Positions 43,625 to 52,651 of a stretch of DNA of 64,000 bases are shown here, piece after piece (within the stretch, counting starts at the first letter, position 1; each line of letters starts with the position of its first letter). A program made the position numbers and the translations under genes. This DNA is from UBA1794 sp031552405 (GTDB lineage Bacteria > Bacteroidota > Bacteroidia > Bacteroidales > Bacteroidaceae): contig JAVBMN010000010.1 of the NCBI GenBank assembly GCA_031552405.1, forward strand, positions 56,693 through 120,692. Direction: 5' to 3'. The notes under the pieces were generated by a model. It was not told the DNA's origin. It ran no database searches and worked only from the letters and a program-made list of their open reading frames with translations.

Positions 43625-46537
43625 ATGGATAGCTTTCTCTCCCTTGTAGCCGCCGACCTGTTTGCACGATACGGCAATGACCTCTCCCGCGTGGCCGTGG
43701 TGTTCCCCAACAAACGCGCCAGCCTATTCTTTAATGACCACCTCGTGGCGCAAAGCCTGCAGCCCGTATGGGCACCTGCCTACTGCACCATCAGCGATCT
43801 GGTGATGGGCCACTCCTCCCTGCAAATTGCCGATCCCGTAAAACTGGTGTGCGAGCTGTACCGCATCTTCCGCACCGAGACAGGCAGCACCGAGACACTG
43901 GATGATTTCTACTTCTGGGGCGAACTGCTCATTGCTGATTTCGACGATCTGGATAAAAACAGGGTAGATGCCGCCCGCCTCTTCGAGAATCTGGCCGACT
44001 TGAAACGCATCATGGACGTGCCCGACTACCTCACCACCGAGCAGGAAGAAGCCATCCGTCAGTTCTTTCACCACTTCTCCATCGAGCGGCGCACGGAGCT
44101 GAAAGAGCGCTTCATCTCCCTGTGGAACGTGCTGGGCAAGGTGTATACCGGTTTCCGACAGCGCCTCGAAACCCTGAATATAGGCTATGAAGGAATGGTG
44201 TATCGCCGCTTTATCGACGAGCTGGACGCATCCAATATGGAATATGAATGCTACGTCTTTGTGGGATTCAATGTACTGAACAAGGTGGAGCACACCCTCT
44301 TTTCTACCCTCCAAGAGGCCGGAAAGGCGCTTTTTTACTGGGATTATGACACCTTCTACACCGAGAATCCCCGCCACGAAGCCGGAGAGTTTATCAACCG
44401 CAACCTGCGCGATTTCCCTTCTCCGCTGGACAAATCCCTTTTCAGTCACCTGGCCATGCCCAAAAAAGTACGCTGCATCTCCGCCACCACCGAGAACGCA
44501 CAGGCGCGCTATATGGCAGAGTGGACTGCCGCCTGCCCCGAAGGGCCCGAGCGCGACAATGCCATTGTGCTGTGTAACGAGTCGCTCCTATTGCCCGTGT
44601 ACCACGCGCTTTCCCCGGATGTGCGCCACCTGAATGTCACCATGGGCTTCCCCCTGCAACAAACGCCGGTGGTGAGTTTCCTGCAAGTGTTGCTGGAACT
44701 GCATCTCCAAGGCTATGACCCTGAGAACGGATGCTTCCGCATGGCACAGGTGCTGGCTGTACTCCGGCACAGTTACTTCAAACAGTTGTCGTCCCTGTCG
44801 GATACGCTCGCCACTGAATTGCAGCATACATTACGCCTCTTCCCTCTGCCCTCCGAGCTGCAAAAGGACGAGGTAAGCACCCTGATCTTTACCCCCCAAC
44901 CTACCCATGCCGGACTGCTGGCCTGCCTCATGGAGATACTCCGCCGCGTGGCGGGCTTGTATAGAGAAACAAATGGCCCGGAAACTACCCCGTCCGCTAC
45001 CGGAAAGCCAGAAGAAGATGCCTTCTTCAACCAGCTCTATCGCGAGGCATTGTTCAAGGCATACACCACCCTGCAACGGATACAAGACCTTGTTACTGAG
45101 GGCGATCTGTTGGTGGAAAATCGCACCCTGGCTACGCTCCTCTCCCGCCTGCTCTCCTCGCTCAGCGTTCCCTTCCACGGCGAACCCGCCATCGGCCTTC
45201 AGGTGATGGGAGTGCTGGAAACACGTAACCTGGACTTCCGGCGCATAGCCATCCTCTCCTTGGGTGAGGGACTCCTTCCTAAGGCGGTGGATACTGCCTC
45301 CTTTGTGCCGCACAACCTGCGCAAAGCCTTTGGTATGACCACCGTAGAGCATAAGAATGCGGTGTATGCCTATTACTTTTATCGCCTTTTGCAGCGTGCA
45401 GAAGACATCACCCTATTGTACAATAACTTCTCCGATGGCTTGAATGCCCGCGAGTGGTCGCGCTTCCTCATCCAATTCCTCGTAGAATGGACGCATCCCG
45501 TAGAGCGCTACCATCTGCAACCCTCTCAGATGCTCAAAGCGATACAGCCCATTTCCGTAGAAAAAGCCGGTGCCGTTCATGCCCGCATGTTACGCAATTA
45601 CGACACCCGCTACCGCCCCGAAGCCCGCCTGTCCCCCTCGGCATTAAACTGTTACATGGAGTGTTCCTTACGCTTTTATCTGAAATACGTGGCAGATCTG
45701 GAAGCTCCGGAGGAAGTCACTGCGGATATTGACGCCGCACTCTTCGGTACCATTTTCCATGCCGTGGCGGAGCGCCTCTACAAAGGTCTCTCTGAAAACA
45801 GCCAGCGCATGGTAACCCGCGAAGCAGTGGAACAGGTGCTGAAAAGCAAAACCACCCTAGAACTCCTACTGGATGAAGTGTTTAACGAAGAACTTTTCAA
45901 GCCCCGCCCGGGCGAGCGCCCTGCCTACAATGGCCTGCAGCTCATCCATCGCAAAGTCATCGGTCGCTACATCAAACGCCTCCTGGAGTATGACGTCCGC
46001 CATACCCCTTTCCTCTTTGAAGGAGCCGAAGAAAAGGTCAGGGAGAACATCACAGTATACCCCACCGATGGTGGCGAACCGCTCTCGCTCTGTGTAGGCG
46101 GCATCATCGACCGCCTCGACCGCCGGGAAGGCGTTTTGCACGTCATAGATTATAAAACCGGAGGCACCCCGCAAACGGCAACCAACGTAGAATCCCTTTT
46201 CCTTCCCGCTGAAAAGCGTTCGGGATATATCTTCCAAACCTTCCTGTACACCGCCCTGATGCAAGAAAAAGAACGAAAGGAAGGCCGCACAGAATCCGTT
46301 GTTCCCAGCCTCCTGCACATCCACAAAGCCGCCTCAGAGAGCTACTCCCCCGTGGTAGAGATGGGCGAACCTCGAAAGAAACAACCCGTCACCAATTTCT
46401 CCGAATACGAAGAAGAATTCCGCGAAAGGCTTCATAACCTGCTCCGTGAGATCTTTGACCCAACCGTTCCTTTCGCGCAAACGGATATACTCTCGAAATG
46501 TGAATACTGTGACTTCAAAGCACTTTGCGGAAGATGA
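43625..46537 (+). CDS. addB: AddB-type PD-(D/E)XK nuclease with iron-sulphur Cys set
   Basis: 970 residues. The first two-thirds resemble an inactivated helicase scaffold (VAVVFPNKRASLFFNDHL, RRIAILSLGEGLLPKAV). The C-terminal nuclease has GTIFHAVAERLY, LCVGGIIDRLDRREG, LHVIDYKTGG and YIFQTFLYTALM. Cys residues in ALNCYMECSLRFYLK and in KCEYCDFKALCGR (CX2CX5C) give the usual AddB 4Fe-4S layout that braces the nuclease. It should form the AddAB complex with the gene before it and degrade the opposite strand. Order addA-addB is reversed relative to Bacillus. Confidence 0.9.
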   Translation: MDSFLSLVAADLFARYGNDLSRVAVVFPNKRASLFFNDHLVAQSLQPVWAPAYCTISDLVMGHSSLQIADPVKLVCELYRIFRTETGSTETLDDFYFWGELLIADFDDLDKNRVDAARLFENLADLKRIMDVPDYLTTEQEEAIRQFFHHFSIERRTELKERFISLWNVLGKVYTGFRQRLETLNIGYEGMVYRRFIDELDASNMEYECYVFVGFNVLNKVEHTLFSTLQEAGKALFYWDYDTFYTENPRHEAGEFINRNLRDFPSPLDKSLFSHLAMPKKVRCISATTENAQARYMAEWTAACPEGPERDNAIVLCNESLLLPVYHALSPDVRHLNVTMGFPLQQTPVVSFLQVLLELHLQGYDPENGCFRMAQVLAVLRHSYFKQLSSLSDTLATELQHTLRLFPLPSELQKDEVSTLIFTPQPTHAGLLACLMEILRRVAGLYRETNGPETTPSATGKPEEDAFFNQLYREALFKAYTTLQRIQDLVTEGDLLVENRTLATLLSRLLSSLSVPFHGEPAIGLQVMGVLETRNLDFRRIAILSLGEGLLPKAVDTASFVPHNLRKAFGMTTVEHKNAVYAYYFYRLLQRAEDITLLYNNFSDGLNAREWSRFLIQFLVEWTHPVERYHLQPSQMLKAIQPISVEKAGAVHARMLRNYDTRYRPEARLSPSALNCYMECSLRFYLKYVADLEAPEEVTADIDAALFGTIFHAVAERLYKGLSENSQRMVTREAVEQVLKSKTTLELLLDEVFNEELFKPRPGERPAYNGLQLIHRKVIGRYIKRLLEYDVRHTPFLFEGAEEKVRENITVYPTDGGEPLSLCVGGIIDRLDRREGVLHVIDYKTGGTPQTATNVESLFLPAEKRSGYIFQTFLYTALMQEKERKEGRTESVVPSLLHIHKAASESYSPVVEMGEPRKKQPVTNFSEYEEEFRERLHNLLREIFDPTVPFAQTDILSKCEYCDFKALCGR

Positions 46538-46582
46538 GGCTGTGACTCCTAATTTAATGAGTAATCCTAGCAAATAAGGTTC

Positions 46583-46975
46583 TCACCTAAAAAAAGCAAG
46601 CAAACTTAAAGCCCCGAGGAATCCTATTACTGTAAAGGAAGTATAAGCATATAGCAATCGTTTGTTCTTTACTTCTATTTGCATTATTTTATTATATCGT
46701 TCCTTTCTCATTACAAACATGTAATTGATAAGGAAGAATGGACCATACGCAAAGACGAAGACGCCTAATACACCAGTTTTATCGGCATTTCCATAAAGCA
46801 AGTTTGAAATAAAATCAATTGAAAAAAGACTCAAAATCCAGTCAAGCGATATTATATTTATCCCCATTATGATGGAAGTCCCAAACCAAGTGATCCAACG
46901 TGATTCTTTTCCTCTTTTTACTTCAAAGATTTCTGCCCAAAGAAGATCGTGATAATGTATTATTCTTCCAATCAT
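46583..46975 (-). CDS. Small membrane protein, tandem copy 1
   Basis: 130 residues, AT-rich DNA. MIGRIIHYHDLLWAEIFEVK starts the cytoplasmic part, then WITWFGTSIIMGINIISLDW, and further hydrophobic segments (GVLGVFVFAYGPFFLINYMF, YTSFTVIGFLGALSLLAF): four membrane helices can be drawn. It is clearly homologous to the next gene (for example WITWFGTSIIMG identical). No family is recognised. The base composition differs from neighbouring genes, which suggests later acquisition. Confidence 0.65.
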   Translation of the reverse strand: MIGRIIHYHDLLWAEIFEVKRGKESRWITWFGTSIIMGINIISLDWILSLFSIDFISNLLYGNADKTGVLGVFVFAYGPFFLINYMFVMRKERYNKIMQIEVKNKRLLYAYTSFTVIGFLGALSLLAFFR

Positions 46976-47020
46976 ATTTTTTTAATATGCATATAGTAAA
47001 GGTTTGTAAATACAATTGTT

Positions 47021-47422
47021 TCAATTGTCAAAGAGACAGATTAAAGCTAAAACAGACATGAATCCTATAAAAGTAAAAGAGAGAAAACCAAAATATAAAT
47101 GCTTGTTTCTTATTTCCATTTTTTGTATCATCTTGTATCGTCTATTTCTCATTACTGTCATATAGTTAATACATAAGAAAGGTCCATAAAACATCATGAA
47201 AGCAATCACTCTTGAACGTAGATTGAGCCCGGTAAAGAAAGTAAATGGAGTGAGTTTTATAGAGAAGTAGGTTAAAAGCAAGTCAATTGATATTATATTA
47301 AATCCCATTATGATAGAAGTCCCAAACCAAGTGATCCAAGGTGACTCTTTCTCTTCTTTCCCTTTAAAGGCTTCTGCCCAGAAAAGGTCATGATAATACT
47401 TTATTCTTCTTAGTAATAACAT
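47021..47422 (-). CDS. Small membrane protein, tandem copy 2
   Basis: 133 residues from ATG 47422 (MLLLRRIKYYHDLFWAEAF). The frame is open upstream to 47503, but the homologue begins at the equivalent Met. WITWFGTSIIMGFNIISIDLL and the later hydrophobic segments align with copy 1. At DNA level the segments around the shared block are almost identical (about 46867-46911 versus 47308-47345), so the duplication is fairly recent. Function unknown; likely a multi-pass inner-membrane protein. Confidence 0.65.
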   Translation of the reverse strand: MLLLRRIKYYHDLFWAEAFKGKEEKESPWITWFGTSIIMGFNIISIDLLLTYFSIKLTPFTFFTGLNLRSRVIAFMMFYGPFLCINYMTVMRNRRYKMIQKMEIRNKHLYFGFLSFTFIGFMSVLALICLFDN

Positions 47423-47503
47423 CTTATTTCCCTGAACAATTCTTCTAATTCTATCATATCTGTCAGTATACGACACAAATATAGAGAATATATTACAAAA
47501 CAA

Positions 47504-47725
47504 CTATATATTGCAATAAAAGTAACGAAGAACCAAAATATTCGCTGAGCCCAAAAAAACATCATTCACACTGTGTTGAAAAACCTGTAATTACGAAATC
47601 CTGCGGAGATTCCTGTGTTTCATTCCTTAAATACAAGAATATTATTGCAGAACTAAAATATATTATGCAATTTTGTACCGAAGTTAATACCTCATTATAT
47701 GTGTATTCAAAACCTTTACAGAACT
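47504..47725. other. AT-rich intergenic region without identified genes
   Basis: About 220 bp of low-GC DNA between divergent genes. It must hold promoters for both sides; only weak candidates are seen (for example CAATTTTG near 47670). Confidence 0.35.
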
Positions 47726-48418
47726 ATGAAAAACCGTTTCTATCTGTTGCTGACACTTGTGATGTCACTCAGTTTCTTGTCGTGCTCCTCTGATGAGGAG
47801 GATGAACCACTCGTTCCCGTACGTGCACCGTATTCTATAGAGATGGAGGTGGGCGAAAAACACGGCATTGTGGATGTGGGTAGTTCTGTGCTGATATCTA
47901 TGGACCCTTACGTGGCGACGGTTACCCCCTACGGGCAGATCAGCGCCGAACGGGTGGGCCGGACTTGGATTCAGATCGACGGAAAGCAGATCGTAGACGT
48001 ATTGGTATATCCCCACTATACGCTGTATAACACTCCCTATCTCTATTTCGGCACGCCCATAATAGAGGTACGGAAGGCACTAGGGAAGCCCAATGTGGAA
48101 AGTGCCAACTCGTATGTGTATTATGAGAATAATGTGGTGATATCCTATTACTTCCTGGAAGGCTTTTTAAGTGAGGTACAGGTTTCTGTGCCTGCTGCGT
48201 ATTACAATATTTTAGTACCCTTCCTGAATGAACGTTACTCGCTGGCTGCCGCCTACGGAAGAGGAAACGTAATAGCCGATTATGTGGATGAGCTAAACCC
48301 TTCTGTGGCTTATATGTGTATACGGCTGGGCATAACAAACTCCTATTATACAGTAACCTATTACCCGGTAGTGCCCATAAAAGTTCCCGTTCAGGAGCAG
48401 CCGGTAGTAGAGAAATAA
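47726..48418 (+). CDS. Lipoprotein with Ig-like (BIG2-type) domain
   Basis: 230 residues from ATG 47726; nine upstream in-frame codons are unlike a signal. The lipobox is LSFLSC (Cys about 20), followed by acidic SSDEEDEP. About 35-85 is a bacterial Ig-like stretch (SMDPYVATVTPYGQISAERV) with the typical V-A-T-V / G pattern. The second half (LYNTPYLYFGTPIIEVRKAL, VVISYYFLEGFLSEVQVSV) is a repeat-free beta domain I do not recognise. It has a Pro/Val-rich end. Surface or periplasmic; unknown function. Confidence 0.72.
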   Translation: MKNRFYLLLTLVMSLSFLSCSSDEEDEPLVPVRAPYSIEMEVGEKHGIVDVGSSVLISMDPYVATVTPYGQISAERVGRTWIQIDGKQIVDVLVYPHYTLYNTPYLYFGTPIIEVRKALGKPNVESANSYVYYENNVVISYYFLEGFLSEVQVSVPAAYYNILVPFLNERYSLAAAYGRGNVIADYVDELNPSVAYMCIRLGITNSYYTVTYYPVVPIKVPVQEQPVVEK

Positions 48419-48455
48419 TGTAGAAGAACATTCTCCGTATTGTTCGTATAAGATA

Positions 48456-49184
48456 ATGAAACGAGCCGTAATCATAGGTGCCACCTCCGGAATCGGGTAT
48501 GAAGTAGCACGCATTCTGCTAAAGCAGGGATGGAACGTGGGAGTTGCCGGACGACGCGAAGAGAGGCTGCGCAGCCTTCAGACGGATTTCCCTTCGCAAG
48601 TGCATATACAAGTACTGGATGTGACCGAGGCGGATGCCCCGCAGCGGATGCAACAACTGCTCACTCAACTGGGTGGCATGGATCTCTTTCTGCTTAGTTC
48701 GGGCATCGGTACACAGAATCCCTCCTTAGAGCCCGAAACAGAACTTACCACCGCCCGTACCAATGTAGAGGGTTTTATGCGGATGGTAACTGCTTCCGTG
48801 CATTACTTTCGCGGACAAGGTGGAGGCCATCTGGCGGTAATCAGCTCCATCGCCGGGACAAAAGGCTTGGGTATGGCGCCTGCCTACTCGGCCACCAAAC
48901 GCTTCCAGAACACCTATATAGAGGCTTTATCCCAACTCTCCCACATGGAGAAATGGAACATCCGCTTCACCGATATCCGCCCCGGATTCGTAGCCACCGC
49001 CCTGCTGAAGGATGCGAATTACCCGATGCTGATGCAACTCAATCCCGTAGCGCTGCACATCGTTCGCGCCTTGGAACGCAAACAACGCATAGTAACGATA
49101 GACTGGCGCTACCGCCTTCTTGTCTTTTTCTGGCGCATGATTCCCCGTGCGATATGGGAACGGCTTCCTATCCGCAATGCATGA
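48456..49184 (+). CDS. Short-chain dehydrogenase/reductase
   Basis: 242 residues. NAD(P) binding is VIIGATSGIGYEVA (about 5-18), with GRREERL after beta-2 favouring NADP(H). SSGIG replaces the NAG block, ISSIAGTKG carries the catalytic Ser and YSATKRFQ the Tyr and Lys. The C-terminal RYRLLVFFWRMIPRAIWERL is amphipathic and may sit on the membrane. The reaction is oxidation or reduction of an alcohol/ketone; the substrate is unknown. Confidence 0.88.
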   Translation: MKRAVIIGATSGIGYEVARILLKQGWNVGVAGRREERLRSLQTDFPSQVHIQVLDVTEADAPQRMQQLLTQLGGMDLFLLSSGIGTQNPSLEPETELTTARTNVEGFMRMVTASVHYFRGQGGGHLAVISSIAGTKGLGMAPAYSATKRFQNTYIEALSQLSHMEKWNIRFTDIRPGFVATALLKDANYPMLMQLNPVALHIVRALERKQRIVTIDWRYRLLVFFWRMIPRAIWERLPIRNA

Positions 49185-49218
49185 TTCGTTAAGCTATCCG
49201 ATTGATCCGGCGAGCCAT

Positions 49219-49318
49219 TGATCCCTTTCAGGGAAGGGGAAGAGAGGTAGAGATTACCCTCCGGAGGTAACGCCACGCGAACCTCCGGTTATCAAAGTTC
49301 ATCCCTTTCAGGGAGGGC
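49219..49318. repeat. Two CCCTTTCAGGG units and a stem-loop in the convergent gap
   Basis: ATCCCTTTCAGGGA occurs at about 49220 and 49300 (80 bp apart), each a short TCCCT/AGGGA hairpin. Between them CCGGAGGT (49261-49268) can pair with ACCTCCGG (49281-49288). Probably dispersed palindromic repeats that also act as a convergent terminator. Confidence 0.5.
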
Positions 49319-49325
49319 TTGTGGT

Positions 49326-50075
49326 CTAGATCAGTTCCAAAGACTCCGTTTTAATCCACCCGATCTTGCCGTTATCGAACTCAATCTCTTTCCAGTCTGT
49401 CATGGTGTGATCGGTCACAATTACCTTCAAGCCCAGGGGGAGAGTGGTAAGTTCCGTTCCTGAATCGGTGGGTGCACTACGCACTACGGTACCAGATATC
49501 AGGATGAGGGCCGCATCGCGCTGTGTCAGGGCACGGTACTGCTGGTAGGCAAACAAGTTGGTGATACAACAGGCAAAGAGGAAGAGCAGGGCACCGAAGA
49601 ACCCAGCTTTGCGCAAGGTGATGGTGCGGGTAAAGAGATAGAGGAACAGGAATGAAAGGAACAGTATAAAGGTGGTGATCCCAGTCACTGTCCAGGCATG
49701 AAGAGTCATACAGCTACGCAGGTCTTTCCACCATTTCACAAAGAAGAACTGGGTGGGCCGACTGGTTTGTTTCAATAGTTGGTGCTCCACAAAATCAATA
49801 TTCGCTCTCATATCTTTATCGGAGGGATCCAGCAAGGCAGCTCTTTCATAGTTCAACAGCGCTTTGGCAGGCATATTGAGGCGGTAGTAGCAATTTCCCA
49901 GATTGTAGTAAACGATGGAGGACTCTCCTTGTTTAAGCAGCTTTTCATAGACCCCGGCGGCAGTCTGGAAGTCGTTCTGAGCATAGAATTTATCCCCTTC
50001 GGCCAGAGTTTGTGCAAAGGCCTGGGTGCTACACATCGTCAGCAGGATCAGTATATTTACAATGAATCTCTTCAT
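49326..50075 (-). CDS. batE: BatE: TPR and SH3 protein
   Basis: 249 residues. A signal peptide (IVNILILLTMCSTQAFAQ) precedes TPR-like repeats (AEGDKFYAQNDFQTAAGVY, SIVYYNLGNCYYRLNMPAKA). Two transmembrane segments follow (about 120-140 and 150-165), and a bacterial SH3 domain ends it (LISGTVVRSAPTDSGTEL, GWIKTESLEL). Last gene of the moxR/bat operon. SH3 domains of this kind bind wall or peptides in the periplasm. The operon is linked to aerotolerance in Bacteroides fragilis, with unknown biochemistry. Confidence 0.88.
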   Translation of the reverse strand: MKRFIVNILILLTMCSTQAFAQTLAEGDKFYAQNDFQTAAGVYEKLLKQGESSIVYYNLGNCYYRLNMPAKALLNYERAALLDPSDKDMRANIDFVEHQLLKQTSRPTQFFFVKWWKDLRSCMTLHAWTVTGITTFILFLSFLFLYLFTRTITLRKAGFFGALLFLFACCITNLFAYQQYRALTQRDAALILISGTVVRSAPTDSGTELTTLPLGLKVIVTDHTMTDWKEIEFDNGKIGWIKTESLELI

Positions 50076-50082
50076 GGCTTCG

Positions 50083-51912
50083 TTATCGTTTAATTTCGTT
50101 GGCTAATCGGGTTATCGTATTAATGGCGGTAGTGTACATCTGATCCATCGCCTCGTTTTTATCCCCGGGGGCATATTTGGCAAATTCACAGTCGCCAAGG
50201 GTGCGGAGGAGCTGAGTGGTAGTCTCCTCTCCCACTCCCTTTTCAGACAGTTTCTGAGCCACGTTCTCTTTGGTCAGCTCAGAGGTGGGGATGGTCAGTT
50301 TATCACTCACATATCCCCAAAGGGCGCGTATCACTTCGTCGTAGAAGGCATCATACTGCTTCTTTTGCAGGAATTTTTTGGCCGTTTTCAAGCGACGGAT
50401 AGCGGCTTTGTTGGCTCGCTTCTCTTTTGCATACGCGATATTGGCATTTTCAAAGGCGCGTTTGCGATAGATGGTAAGCAGGGTGATAAATACACAAAGG
50501 GGCAACAGGTATGCCAGCCAGAAGGAGGTGCTTCCCCATAAGTCGGCCCCGGTGAAAGGAATAAGAGGCTGCCCTTTCTTGATATACCGAATGTCGGACA
50601 CTACCTCTCCTGCCTCTGTATAATCCCTCACGGTAGAGGTGCCTCCCTTGCCTTGCGAGATATGCAGGGTAAAGGGTTGTGTAGACAGTGTTTTGTAGCT
50701 CTTTGTCTGTGGGTTGAAGTAGCTGAACTTGATGGCTGGTATAGTATAGGTACCCGTATTGCGCGGAATGGCTAATATTTCGAAGACCTTCTTGCCTGTC
50801 ATGCCCTTTGCGGAAGGCTTGAAATCTTCACTTACCTTGGGGTCATATACGTCAAAGTCTTTGGGGAAATCCACTGGCGGAGCAGTGACCAGTTTCAGGT
50901 TTCCGGTTCCGAAGATGGTAAGCTTTAAGCTGACGGCATCGCCTGTGCGGGCCTTGTCACTCTTAATAAAAGAACTGATTTCCAGCTGCCCCACCCCGCC
51001 GGTATACCCCTCCGGTTTCGTATCAGGAAGAGGGAGTACATCGACAGTAAGATCCTTGGTACGGAGGGTTTTCTGCACCATGCGTGAGGCGGTACCGTTG
51101 AGCATGGCGTCAAAAAGATCGTCGACACCAACTGTCCGCTGCGACACCGAGGCCTCAAACTGTGCGGAAGGTATAGTCAGTTTGCCGCTCTTCTGGGGAA
51201 ACAGTACAAACTGGCGGTAGATAGCAGTGCCGTATGTACGTCCGTTGTAAGATTCGGGTTCAAGGGTTTGCGACTGTGGTTGTACTATCTCTTGTGAGTG
51301 AAATCCTTTAAAATCAGGCAGCTTTACATTGTTGAAACCACGGATGTCCACGAGGGAATATAACTTGTAAGTCAGCAGGAAGGCCTCTTGTTCATACATG
51401 ATCGTCTTGCTGAGCTGTGTAAGAATGAACAGGTCATTATCCCCTATCTTAGTAGGGGAAGAGGGCTGCGAAATACGAGTATTCGATCCGCTCCCCCTGT
51501 TTGATCCGGCACTTCCCTGGGTAGAAGCCGTGGCGGGTGTTACCTGTATTTGAAGTGTTCCGGAGGTTACGGTTTGCCCATTTACTTCTACACTGGCAGG
51601 GGCCACGGTGTATTTTCCCGTAGCGCTGGCTATGTAAGTAAGTGTATAGGTGATGGAACTTAAGGAAGAGCTTTTTCCATTAACAATGCTATAGCTCTGC
51701 ATTTGTGAGGTATATGGGCCGGCTATCAGGTTGAAACCCTTTATAGCGGGCGCTTTAAAGTTCTTCACTCCCTCCTGCGTATTCACGGTATACGCAATCT
51801 TGAATGGCTCGTCCACTTCTGCTACCTGCGGGCCGTTCACTTGCAGTCTGACCTGTGCGTCAATACATAACGCAAGGCATAAGAAAATGATTAGAATACA
51901 ATATCGTTTCAT
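50083..51912 (-). CDS. batD: BatD oxygen-tolerance protein
   Basis: 609 residues. The signal is ILIIFLCLALCIDAQ. Mature domains are beta-rich: VRLQVNGPQVAEVDEPFKIAY opens the first, and DLFILTQLSKTIMYEQEAFLL and TAPPVDFPKDFDVYDP lie in later ones. One membrane segment near 455-475 (SFWLAYLLPLCVFITLLTIY) leads to a basic cytoplasmic tail of about 130 residues. The large BatD protein is thought to hold periplasmic partners together with BatA/B/C. 7-nt gap to batE. Confidence 0.9.
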   Translation of the reverse strand: MKRYCILIIFLCLALCIDAQVRLQVNGPQVAEVDEPFKIAYTVNTQEGVKNFKAPAIKGFNLIAGPYTSQMQSYSIVNGKSSSLSSITYTLTYIASATGKYTVAPASVEVNGQTVTSGTLQIQVTPATASTQGSAGSNRGSGSNTRISQPSSPTKIGDNDLFILTQLSKTIMYEQEAFLLTYKLYSLVDIRGFNNVKLPDFKGFHSQEIVQPQSQTLEPESYNGRTYGTAIYRQFVLFPQKSGKLTIPSAQFEASVSQRTVGVDDLFDAMLNGTASRMVQKTLRTKDLTVDVLPLPDTKPEGYTGGVGQLEISSFIKSDKARTGDAVSLKLTIFGTGNLKLVTAPPVDFPKDFDVYDPKVSEDFKPSAKGMTGKKVFEILAIPRNTGTYTIPAIKFSYFNPQTKSYKTLSTQPFTLHISQGKGGTSTVRDYTEAGEVVSDIRYIKKGQPLIPFTGADLWGSTSFWLAYLLPLCVFITLLTIYRKRAFENANIAYAKEKRANKAAIRRLKTAKKFLQKKQYDAFYDEVIRALWGYVSDKLTIPTSELTKENVAQKLSEKGVGEETTTQLLRTLGDCEFAKYAPGDKNEAMDQMYTTAINTITRLANEIKR

Positions 51913-51951
51913 AATGACATACTACATTAATCGCAATAGACAATATACGTT

Positions 51952-52641
51952 TTACCAGTCTTTTTCCAATTGATTGCCCTGCGCGGGAGCCTGCTGCTTC
52001 ATCTTTTCACGAAGGCGCTGTTCATCCTGCATGGCAGCCTTGAGCAGTTGCTCCGCATTTTCTTTAGACATTTCGTCTTTCTTTTGCTCTTCTTCTTTGG
52101 GGCTATTCTGGTCTTTCTGATCTTTCTTTTGATCTTGTTCCTGATTTTGATCCTTCTTTTCCTGTTCTTTTTGCTGCTGATCCTGATTCTGCGGAGGATT
52201 TTTCTTCAACAACTTCTGAGCCAGCACCAGGTTATAACGCGTCTGGTCATTGGTAGGATCTTTGCGGAGCGACTGTTTGAAGGCCTCGATAGCCGAAGCA
52301 TAGTCGGTAGCCGCCATGTGGAGATCGCCAATATTGTGATAAATCATGGATTGTTTACGCGGGTTATCCATACTCTTCTCGGCAGCCTTCTGATACAACT
52401 CCAGGGCCTCCTTATTCTTTCCCTGCAGCGCCATGGAGTTTCCCAGGTTATAAAGAGCCTCGGAACTGAAGGAATTTACATCCAGTGCTTTTCGGTAGCT
52501 AACCTCCGACTCTACATACGCCTGCTTCCGGAAGGAGCGATTACCCTTACGCAGGTATTCTCTTTCGGCTTTTTGGGCGGTCACAGTACCGGCACATAGT
52601 GTCAGGCACACACCTATATATAGTATCTTATTGATTTTCAT
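51952..52641 (-). CDS. batC: BatC TPR protein
   Basis: 229 residues from ATG 52641 (MKINKILYIGVCLTLCAG), where a signal peptide starts; a longer frame (to 52917) runs back into the batB gene and is not the start. TPR units follow (AYVESEVSYRKALDVNS, YHNIGDLHMAATDYASAIEA), then a long Gln/Lys/Glu low-complexity tract (about 145-190) and ENAEQLLKAAMQDEQRLREK. Probably a periplasmic adaptor. The repetitive tract is encoded by a CTTTT-rich minus-strand sequence and may vary in length between strains. Confidence 0.88.
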   Translation of the reverse strand: MKINKILYIGVCLTLCAGTVTAQKAEREYLRKGNRSFRKQAYVESEVSYRKALDVNSFSSEALYNLGNSMALQGKNKEALELYQKAAEKSMDNPRKQSMIYHNIGDLHMAATDYASAIEAFKQSLRKDPTNDQTRYNLVLAQKLLKKNPPQNQDQQQKEQEKKDQNQEQDQKKDQKDQNSPKEEEQKKDEMSKENAEQLLKAAMQDEQRLREKMKQQAPAQGNQLEKDW

Positions 52642-52651
52642 AACTAACTTT

